Origin: Trissonchulus latispiculum | Taxonomy: Eukaryota > Nematoda > Enoplea > Enoplida > Ironidae | Length of the DNA stretch: 64,000 nt | Reading direction: 5' to 3' | Assembly (NCBI GenBank): GCA_030248195.1 | Contig: JASAND010019944.1 | Location: forward strand, 1-64,000 | Shown here: piece after piece, positions 55,056 through 64,000 of the stretch | Layout of the letters: each line of letters begins with the position of its first letter | Position numbering within the stretch: position 1 is the first letter of the stretch | Program-made: the position numbers and the translations under genes | The notes under the pieces: generated by a model | Seen by the model: only the letters and a program-made list of their open reading frames with translations | Told to the model about the DNA's origin: nothing | Databases searched by the model: none

Positions 55056-55890
55056 ATGTTAAGCAGCGACAGACGCTTTCAAGAGGATATTCTTTACATT
55101 TTTTATGCACTATGCATTATGGAACTGCAAAGAACAAGTGAAAGCATTGCCATTGCTTTGCGAACGTCAAGTTTTGTGAACGTTTCGGCCAAAAATCTGA
55201 CACAAAAATACCGACCAAGTTTTTAGAAAATTGTTTCACTTACTTAAAGTCTCTTCGAGGTTACTTCGCATATTTAAAGAAACAGCTAAAAATATTATTC
55301 GCAAAAATTCGCCTCCTCGGACCACCAACTTGGTTTTTAACTTTGTCAGCTGCTGATTCAAATGAACTTTGGCCAGATCTATGTGACAACTTGAATGCGT
55401 CATGTGGAAACCGCGTTGAAGTTCTTATAAAAAAACCCGTTATAGCGTGCAGAATTTTTAGAAAACGCTGGAAAAACTTCTTTCGAACTGTTTATAAAGG
55501 AAAATCAAACCCGGTTGGTAACATTACTGACTATTTCGTAAGAGTTGAATTTCAGAAACGCGGTTCTCCACATCTCCATATATTTTTCTGCATAGAAGGA
55601 GTCCCAAAATTAAGTCATGCAAACGATGACGTAATTAAATTCTTTGATCAGTACGTTAGAACGACTATGCCTTGCAGAGACAAAGAAAAGGAGCTCTAAG
55701 AAATAGTTTCGAAAGTTCAAGTTCATAACAATACAAAATCATGTTTGAGGTTTGGAAAATGCAGGCATGACTTTCCGCTTCCCATAAACAGCGAAACAAG
55801 AATTAGGACAAAGTTAGACACAGGAAATCCCTCAAGGTTAATAATTGGACGCAAATTAACTGAAACAGATAGATACTTAAATTCGTATAT
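55056..55890 (+). pseudogene. Helitron Rep domain with HUH motif
   Basis: 55056-55226 encodes DRRFQEDILYIFYALCIMEL, the segment before Rep. From about 55300, GPPTWFLTLSAADSNELWPD leads to 55343-55699 with VEFQKRGSPHLHIFF, where HLH is the two-histidine metal site of rolling-circle nucleases. Next, after a stop, CLRFGKCRHDFPLPI continues the domain to about 55890. The frame is interrupted at least twice. Confidence 0.9.
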
Positions 55891-55902
55891 ATAGCCCTTT
55901 TA

Positions 55903-56292
55903 TTGCTTTATCCTGGAGAGCTAATCACGACATACAATTCGTCGGCTCTTACTATGGAATTGTATTATATGTTTGTGCTTATTTGTGCAAAGCTGAACCA
56001 CAAGATTTGCAAGCAATTCTATCTGAGGCATTACGTGAGTTACCTGAAAATTCGTCAGATATATAGACAGAAACTCTTTAAGGTAGCAATGAAAATGCTC
56101 CGCAAAAGGGAAGTGAGTGCACAGGAACCTGCTTGGAGACTAGGATATGAGTATGTAGATTTGACTAGAACATGTGTATGGCTAAACGTTTATTCACCTG
56201 AAAAACGGCTCAGAGTTTCGAAACCAAAAACGGAACCTTTGCATATGCCACCTGAAACTTGCGACATTTATATACAACTCCAACATTTTTGA
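55903..56292 (+). pseudogene. Helitron Rep C-terminal part, two mixed frames
   Basis: One frame gives GSYYGIVLYVCAYLCKAEPQ, the region of the catalytic tyrosines in Helitron Rep, and the other gives KVAMKMLRKREVSAQEPAWR with VYSPEKRLRVSKP. Both are conserved consecutive blocks, so a frameshift separates them. A short linker with FLPWRFESE follows at 56364-56606. Confidence 0.85.
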
Positions 56293-56685
56293 TTACTATT
56301 CAGCAAGGCCTAAAAGTCTATACTTTGACTCAATGAGTTTATGTTTTTGCAGCTTAGTATGAAATGGTCACAGCAAAAGAAAGCACTGCTACTAGGCCAG
56401 TATTTCATATTCCCAAATTTGACAAGTACTTGCGAAAAAAAAGGAAAGAGAGTGCTGTTGTATTACCTTCTTTTAAACTGCCAATGCAAATTCAGGAATA
56501 TGCTTATGCTAAACTATGCTCATTTCTGCCTTGGCGATTTGAGTCAGAAATTCTACAAAACTTTGCAAGCCCCTACAGTGTCTGCAAGCCAGAAAAAGTT
56601 AATTAGATCCAATACATACAAAATGTGACATTTTGAAAAAGATTTTCTATATGCTTTAGAAATCTCTGCTGAAATATACTCAAAT

Positions 56686-58211
56686 TTGAAATTTATGGGT
56701 GGAGACAACGGGAAAGAAAAATATCACAGCGACACTGAAACTGGCATAAACTTGTTCAGTTCAGCAAAACTTAATTGCGAAAAAACAGACAACAGCACGA
56801 ATTTTCAAGAAATAGATAAGTTAAAACTTGTCTTTTCAAATGAGCAGTTTATGCATACACTGCAAAACTTAAGTAAATCCCAACAAACAGTGTTAGATCT
56901 TTTCGCGAAAGAAGAAAATTGGGCACTGAAAATTTATATAGGAGGAGGAGCTGGAACAGGAAAATCTTTCATAATAAAATTGCTTAATTAATTTTTATTG
57001 CGCAAGTACCAAAAGCGTTGCGCCTTAATATGCACTACTACCGGGGCAGCGAGTTACTCGATTGGTGGAACAAGTTCACATAGAGCGTATTGGTTGCCTG
57101 TGAAACATTCGTTCCGAAACGATGGTCACTATAAGACATTATCAGCTGAACGTTTATGTCAACTTCGCAATGAAATGCAGTACACATTTCAACTTTAATC
57201 ATTGATGAGTGCAGCATGCTGTCATCTGAACAACTATATTTCATTAATCTAAGTCTGCAAGAAATTTTCGATTCGACAGCGAGCTTTGCAGATAAACACA
57301 TAGTCCTCGTTGGGGACTTTTGCCAGCTTAAACCTGTAGGAAGTGCATGGCTATTCAAAAATTTCGCTCATCAGCTAATAAACCTTTGGAGACTCTTAAA
57401 GCCTATCTTTCTAGAAGAAAACTTTCGTCAAGATAAGGACGAAGCCTATTCCATGCTACTGAATAGGTTACGAATAGGACAACTTACGTCAGGTGATATA
57501 CGGAAACTAAAAAGCGGAATAGGGCAACACCTAGCTGATCCACTGTTTGAGACAGCAATAAGCATTTACCCGACACGAGTTCAATGAGAGCAATACAACG
57601 ATCTCATGCTACAAAACCTAGCAACCAAAAACGAAACACATTTCATTATAGCTCATGATAAAGCTAATCATAGTTTGAGCAACAATCAGGATCTTATGCA
57701 GAATTCCTTATGTGGAGGCTTAAGTAAGATTTTAAAGCTTGCGGTAGGCGCACGTGTTATGTTAACTATAAATATTCATGGAAATGGTTTGATAAATGGA
57801 AAGCTTGGAGTAGTTGTTGGATTTGAGTTAGACCAAGATACCGTGGCTGTGTGCAAAAACCGATTTGACGACAGCAGCATCGGTAGCACTTGTATTACAA
57901 AGATGAACAATGAGCCAGTTAATATTTATAAAAGCACAAGCAAATTTACGATTAATGGAACAGAAATCGAAAGACTACTATTTCCTCTACAACTAGCATA
58001 TGCAGTCACAATACATAAATGTCAAGGACAAACTTTATTTAGATAGAGCTGTTGTCAACATTAGTCAAAAGCTTTTGCAGCAGGCCAAACTTACGTTGCA
58101 CTGTCCAGGATTAAATCTTTGAAAGGCCTATCGATTGAAGAGTTAAACATTAACAAAATGAAAATTGATAAAAGTGTTACGGCAGAAATGAATCTACTCA
58201 GAAACATTTAA
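56686..58211 (+). pseudogene. Helitron Pif1-type helicase domain
   Basis: Successive frames carry the helicase motifs in order: IYIGGGAGTGKSF (Walker A, near 56935), CTTTGAASYSIGG (motif Ia), IDECSMLSSEQ (Walker B, near 57200), VLVGDFCQLKPVG (motif III), FLEENFRQDKDEAY (motif IV), VGARVMLTINIHGNGLING (motif V region) and QLAYAVTIHKCQGQT (motif VI, ends 58046). A tail with KSLKGLSIEELNINKM ends at the stop near 58211. At least three stops or frameshifts break it. Confidence 0.93.
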
Positions 58212-58306
58212 GTTAACTATTTTTAAGATTGAAATTAAATGTTTTCATCATTTATTTCGCTTCTGCTAATGTGCTATTGTCTTCGCTGAAATGTCCCAAC
58301 AACTTC

Positions 58307-58672
58307 ATGTCTCAAATTGTGGATGGAAGCCTGGACCTTACAATCGTCGGATTATCAAGCCCCAAACAACTTTCTAATGGAAACGGTGCTATGTTTTCTA
58401 TGTACGTTCTTGACGCATCGGGGCAAATACGACTGATATGTTTCAATGAATCTTACTACGACAAGTTTTCTGCAAATCAGTCACACCGATGCAGCGGTAT
58501 CAGGATCAAGCAACCCTGTACACCTCCTAACCATGCCGGAACGGATGTTGCTGGAAATTTAGAACTATTGCTGGAATCCGGAGTAAGCAAAGAAACACTA
58601 GTACATACAATCCCCCCACAACCCAGTGCACTTTCGCGTTTTTCCATCGGAGCATGGTGTGGCAACTGGTAG
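58307..58672 (+). CDS. RPA-like OB-fold protein associated with the Helitron
   Basis: 121 codons from ATG at 58307. LDLTIVGLSSPKQLSNGNGA, then FSMYVLDASGQIRLICFNES and YYDKF follow the pattern of an RPA70 single-strand-DNA-binding OB fold. It lies 95 bases after the end of the helicase on the same strand. RPA-like ORFs are known companions of Helitrons in plants and animals, where they are thought to bind the single-stranded intermediate. The C-terminal part lacks the rest of the OB domains, so it is shortened. The frame is intact. Confidence 0.65.
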   Translation: MSQIVDGSLDLTIVGLSSPKQLSNGNGAMFSMYVLDASGQIRLICFNESYYDKFSANQSHRCSGIRIKQPCTPPNHAGTDVAGNLELLLESGVSKETLVHTIPPQPSALSRFSIGAWCGNW

Positions 58673-58756
58673 GCTCACTTCTCACCTTATCACCCGGCCT
58701 GGCCCCAGAAATAATTTTTGCGGCCCGAACCTAGCCCGAAACAAGAAGGTCCACAG

Positions 58757-58867
58757 TAGAGATGAGATAAGGGCCGACTTTTTCGGCCCGTCCCGGGTCG
58801 GCCCTGTTCAAATTTTAGGTCTGCCCGGCCCGGCCCTGTGTCGAAAAATTCACGCCACGGCCCGGCC
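58757..58867 (-). mobile_element. GGGCC hAT-like MITE, first half (split)
   Basis: Starts TAGAGATGAGATAAGGGCC and matches the reverse complement of the right part of 14696-15498, up to a GGCCCGGCC array where 58868-61948 is inserted. It continues at 61949. Confidence 0.88.
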
Positions 58868-59681
58868 GCGTATTTAGAAAATGCACATCTGCTACGCGCA
58901 TTGGAAAGTGCACAGCGTCTACGCGCACTATTTTAGAAAATGCACATCTCCTACACGCATTGGAAAGTGCACAGTGTCTACGCGCATTGTTTTAGAAAGT
59001 GCACTGCGTCTACGCGCAGCATTTTACAAGGAGCATTTATGCAGATAAGATATATGAATTTTTGAATGCCAAGATTTAGTCGATACCTTTATTTAAGATG
59101 GAAACAGGAACATAACATACATATTTATGCATGGCCTCTAGAACAGCCGATGAATATTTAAAATATAAATTAAAACCGATATTTCCATTGCTTTAGATTT
59201 GACTCAATTTAGCATATTCAGTTAGCCTACATACCTGCAGAATGCCGATATAGCTCATTTTCCCAAAAAATCTCGCATTTTCGGAAATTGGACATTATAT
59301 ATAGCGTATTATCCGCCCCGACTTATTATCGTTCGTGACTATTAAATAGCAACAAACTTTTAACAGGATTTCTATGAGCTTGCTAGTTGCTTAAAGTGTA
59401 TGTATAACGTGAAAAAATTTTCAAAATTGAGCATTTTGCGCAATACTTTAAAAAATATTTTTACATGGACTCAATATTTCTTAATGGCCTTAAACCAGCT
59501 TAACTTTAACTCACTTAACGCAAATCGGTCTCTGCTCGATGCAAATCGCCAAACCGAAAAACCCTGTACCAACTGTAAGACAAAACGTCGCGAAATTCGC
59601 TCTTTCTGGCAAAATTTGCAGTATCTAAAAATTGCTGCGTAGATCATTCGTAAGGGTAGGAAGGTTTTATGCAACAATTTT

Positions 59682-59773
59682 TAGTGATGTGATCGGATCG
59701 GATCGACAAATTATCTTACTGGATCGGATCGGATAATTTTTTCTCTGCCGATCCAATCCGATCCATATCACTA
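59682..59773. mobile_element. 92-bp element with GATCGG words
   Basis: TAGTGATGTGATCGGATCGG on the left and CCGATCCATATCACTA on the right form an inverted pair around GGATCGGAT words. No clear duplication. Confidence 0.6.
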
Positions 59774-59833
59774 TTTTATATCCTTAAAAAGAGCAGAAAA
59801 TTACTGTATATCAATTTATAAATTCTAAACCAG

Positions 59834-60189
59834 ACCGGTTCTAACGTGAATTTTGGCTGTTTGAAATTGCAATCTAGTTTAATTTGTAAAAATTTAAGAT
59901 TTATCAGAAATTTTAACTTAACGTTTGGATAAATCCTTATTTGGAATTTCTATTCTCTATTATTTCAGATACTGAAATTTTGAGGACGGCTAAGTTTTTG
60001 TAATTTTGCGCATTCAAATGCATTACGTTTTGCAGCAATTTTCAAAGAAATATAAAAACTTGTATGATTTTAGCTTTTTTAGCAAAAATACGAATTGCAA
60101 CCGGAACCGATAGCTAGAACCGGAACCGGTAGTCTACGACCGGAACCGGAACTGGTTTCAAAAATCGGAACCGGTCTCACCCAGCACTA
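59834..60189. mobile_element. Partial ACCGGA-word hAT-like element
   Basis: From GACCGGTTCTAACGTG onward it follows 39892-41248 with a large deletion, ending GGTCTCACCCAGCACTA. The left end is missing. Confidence 0.65.
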
Positions 60190-60796
60190 TTTGATTAAAT
60201 TTACTGTAGTAGAAAAAGTAAAAATTAAATTTTAGTCTGGGCCTGAAACTGCAACTGAATCGAGATCTGAAATTCCGACGACCAGCCGTCTGAATCTGAG
60301 CTGATAATCATCAATTGGCAGGACTGAAACTGTATTTAAATTTGAAAATAAATAAACCACCTGATACATATTAAACTACTTTGGAGGGGATAAATTTCTA
60401 TTAATTCGTTGTCAAATATTTCAGTTGACCTCTTCGAAATGTATGTATTTCGAAAAATTCTTTTGGACCAAGGAGAAATTTGTTACCAATTAGGCAAAAT
60501 ATAGTTTAATTTCATGATTTCTACAGATTTTGGAATTTTTTAGTTATATTGTGATCAGTTTCACATTATTTTTATTATTTTAAAAAAGCTAAAACTTTAA
60601 ACTTCTAGCTAGCGTGAAGCATGAACTCAGCAAAAATTCTAAATGAAACACTTCAGTTTGATCAGTATGCAATATAACATTTCATAAAATTACAATGGAA
60701 AAGTTCTCCTATTTGACGCATTTTGCAGTTTTATATTACGTACGTACATGATGACAAAATAGAAAACGGCAAAAATTTTGCAAACGGACTGTTATA

Positions 60797-61626
<830 letters not shown>

Positions 61627-61639
61627 CATATATATATAC

Positions 61640-61726
<87 letters not shown>
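61627..61726. repeat. (TA)n microsatellite, right flank
   Basis: About 48 TA units with one TACG interruption. ORFs across it are low-complexity. Confidence 0.95.
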
Positions 61727-61728
<2 letters not shown>

Positions 61729-61948
61729 GCCCACCTAATATATTAGACCTTATGGGAACATAGAGCATTTTAATTCTAAGATGCTGCGCGTAGACGCAGT
61801 GCACTTTCTAATACGATGCGCGTAGACGCTGTGGGCTCACGCTGTGCAGTTTCCAATGCGCGTAGGAGATGTGCACTTTCTAAACTGTTGCGCGTAGACG
61901 CTGTGCACTTTCCAATGCGCGTAGCAGATGTGCACTTTCTAAATACGC

Positions 61949-62110
61949 GGCCCGGCCCGGCCCGGCCCTGAGTGCCGTTTAGGTCTGCGCGGACCGGCCC
62001 GGCCCTGAGTGCCGTTTAGGTCTGCGCGGCCCGGCCCTGAGTGCCGTTTAGGTCTGCGCGGCCCGGCCCAGCCCTGAAAAGCCCTGATTTTTAAAAAATT
62101 CTTCTATGAA
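61949..62110 (-). mobile_element. GGGCC hAT-like MITE, second half
   Basis: GGCCCGG arrays with a CTGAGTGCCGTTTAGGTCTG unit repeated three times, then CCCTGATTTTTAAAAAATTC, match the reverse complement of 15320-15380. The rest of the element and its far terminus are not recognisable. Confidence 0.8.
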
Positions 62111-62422
62111 GTGTTGACACATTTAGAACTACCGTCATTGTAAGAGCGACATCGGTCTTTTAGGCATCATGAACGCCAAACACTGCCGATCCATGCCCTA
62201 CTTTGCCCCTGAACAGAACCATTGACGTGCGATCTGCTAACCAGGATGCCTTATTGAATTTAGAAGTGTGTGTTCTCGAATCGAAAATCGAACAAATACA
62301 TCCTTCATATACTACCGAAGTGAAGTCCTTAAAAACTATAAGCTAGTAAAGCATTTAATAAAGATGTATGTTCAATCAAATCGTTAAATTTAACGCGAAC
62401 GCAAGCATTCTTTTCTTTATAA
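62111..62422. other. Short unassigned stretch
   Basis: No gene or repeat boundary recognised between the hAT-like remnant and the next MITE. Confidence 0.4.
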
Positions 62423-62429
62423 GTACTAC

Positions 62430-62783
62430 CAAGAGTACATAATATAAGAGTGTGCCACTAGGCTCACTCTATGCTATCATAGCAAAAACTATGCTCTGCT
62501 CGCAAACGGCCCACCCTCCCCGCAAATCGGTACCTAGTCGAAACGGGGGTACGCTCACTCGCTCTATGTTTATGTGCTTAAGCTCGAAAACACATGCAGT
62601 GTGTTAGCGAATTCTGTGCCTGCTTCGAGCTTTAGAACGCAAACAATTAGCGCACGAAATTCTTTGAAGCGATGGGTCTAATTTGCGGGGGAGGGGGGTG
62701 GACCGTTAGCGAGCAGAGTATAGTTTTTGCTCTGATAACATAGAGCTTGCCTAGTGGCATACTCTTATCATTATGTACTCTTG
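62430..62783. mobile_element. CAAGAGTAC-family MITE with 7-bp duplication
   Basis: Ends CAAGAGTACATAATAT and its mirror, exact duplication GTACTAC (62423-62429 and 62784-62790), 354 bp, arms covering most of the length. Confidence 0.9.
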
Positions 62784-63100
62784 GTACTACTGAATTTCTA
62801 TCATATACTAAGACTATTCTGTTGCTACATGAGGATGGCCCTGAACCGAATTATATCACATTTTTTGCTTCAATAACAAAAACCGTCACTACTTACATAT
62901 ATATATATATATGTACTATCGATACTACTTTTTGGGCAGAATCACTGATCACACCAAAGTCGAGTTGCAACTGGCGTTATGGGAGCAGTCCACTTCATTA
63001 TCTTCAACATAAATAGCGCTCCCAAATTCATAAATTGGTTTATTGCTTAGTACAAACGAACCTAATCAATCACTATTACTGCGCTAACTGCTACTTGCAG

Positions 63101-63447
63101 TGATCAATGGACGAGTAAAGATTTATCGGCAAGCGAAGAAGATTTCTACTAACTACCACACCTTCGTCAACATCATACCTACTCCAAGCGGAGCCCATGA
63201 ATTAGATTTCACGCCTATGATTGCGGAGTCCAAACTGTCTCATCCAGACACGGTGCTCACCTGCCATATAACTGCATTTTCCCAGTTTAACGTTTGGGAA
63301 AACAGTTGCACTTCTGAGTTGGATCCACGTTGCATAGCTTCTCTTAATAGTGAGCTTTTTCATCACTCATGTGAGCGCTTCATGTATACACACAGTGTTG
63401 CCCACTTATTGAACCAAAGAACTTCTTGTTCTTCTGTCAGCCGATGA
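63101..63447 (+). CDS. Probable last exon of an unidentified host gene
   Basis: An acceptor-like CTGCTACTTGCAG precedes an open frame of 115 codons (INGRVKIYRQAKKISTNYHT onward) ending in TGA. Codon use is even and unlike the repeats around it. A segment NIIPTPSGAHELDFTP looks like a folded-domain strand-turn pattern, but I recognise no family. AATAAA at 63676 could end the transcript. No upstream exon was identified; it could also be a processed fragment. Confidence 0.45.
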
Positions 63448-64000
63448 GCTGGGTGCGCACAAAAAATAGTTTTCGGAGAAATATTTAAATGTTTCAAACG
63501 TTAAAACAAGAAAAGCTAAAACGATAAAACGTTTATATTTTTGATAATGTTAATTATACTCAATATACTTATATACCGTTTGTACCAGTTTGAATGATTT
63601 GTCGAATGGGGTTGCTCAGATTGTGACTGTGAGCTCAATAATGTAGAAGACTTATCTTTTACATAAGTTACTGTTAATAAAAATATCATTCCATTGTCAT
63701 AATTTTAACATATTATGTGAACGGTGTAATTGTAAGCAGTGGATACCACTGTCATTTCAAAACTGAAAAGTTCCAGCAAGGAATGGGACTCGCTAGCCTA
63801 TCCAGTTGCTTGAACCGGACAACAGTTGTATGGATTAGGCTTTACTGCCTCCTTTTATCGATTTCAAAATATCAATATCTCTAAATATATCCTTTTCTGC
63901 GTAGCCGGCATAATGCTTTTGAAAAGTTAAGCTCCGTACTTTCCAAACGCCCTTTTGCATACAACTTCTGCTTGTTTGTAATTTGTAATTTTATCCAATC
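63448..64000. other. 3' flank of the orphan exon, nothing else seen
   Basis: AT-rich with AATAAA at 63676-63681 as a possible polyadenylation signal. No repeat or ORF supported. Confidence 0.4.

Larger units (their letters stand above)
51806..58211 (+). mobile_element. Helitron, autonomous type but broken
   Basis: Fragments occur in the order N-terminal zinc finger, Rep (HUH) nuclease, Pif1-type helicase, all on the plus strand. They are broken by many frameshifts and stops, a 1-kb inserted element (53217-54221) and a partial tandem duplication (54240-54500 against 54655-54910). Helitrons transpose by rolling-circle replication. The 5' TC and 3' CTRR ends were not located. Confidence 0.9.

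Overview
This window looks like nuclear DNA of an invertebrate animal with a repeat-rich, AT-rich genome. The evidence is a multi-exon gene with GT-AG introns for an animal-type fatty acid synthase, together with Bel/Pao and Ty3/Gypsy LTR elements, two non-LTR retrotransposon fragments, a Helitron, and many short DNA transposons (hAT-like, TTAA-type, and a 7-bp-duplication family). No rRNA, tRNA, operon or CRISPR was seen. I cannot name the phylum.

Host genes. (1) A fatty acid synthase gene (FASN) runs on the minus strand from 44588 down to 24617. I located ten exons whose reading phases close exactly into 840 codons plus stop. They encode the end of the enoyl reductase, the ketoreductase, the acyl carrier protein and a complete thioesterase. 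The last two exons are small and lie 2.4 and 7.7 kb beyond the main thioesterase exon. The exons for KS, AT, DH and the start of ER are not visible and probably lie beyond 64000. (2) A complete intronless DUF924 gene lies at 8060-8641 (+). (3) A short ORF with one C2H2 finger lies at 13202-13723 (+). (4) An unidentified terminal exon lies at 63101-63447 (+).

Layout. 1-8 kb: a Bel/Pao gag fragment hit by a TTAA element, a 3-kb hAT-like element carrying a solo LTR, and smaller MITEs. 8-15.5 kb: DUF924; hAT-like elements with GC-rich word arrays; a 775-bp-arm palindrome; a minisatellite; the C2H2 ORF; and two identical type III hammerhead ribozymes 543 bp apart. 15.5-24.6 kb: a TTAA MITE, a decayed LINE, a Gypsy LTR with gag start, and an element with palindromic subterminal repeats. 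24.6-44.6 kb: FASN, its introns packed with nested transposons. 45-50 kb: two TTAA elements and a truncated copy of the 3-kb hAT-like element. 50-58.7 kb: a broken Helitron (Rep with HUH motif, Pif1-type helicase, RPA-like OB-fold ORF), with a protease-like fragment before it. 58.7-62.1 kb: a hAT-like MITE split by a 3.1-kb minisatellite-ended element, itself loaded with other insertions.

The most unusual signals are the paired hammerhead ribozymes next to the palindrome and C2H2 ORF, and a set of hAT-like elements each of which carries its own GC-rich repeated word just inside its inverted repeats. A second transposon family appears to insert into those word arrays.
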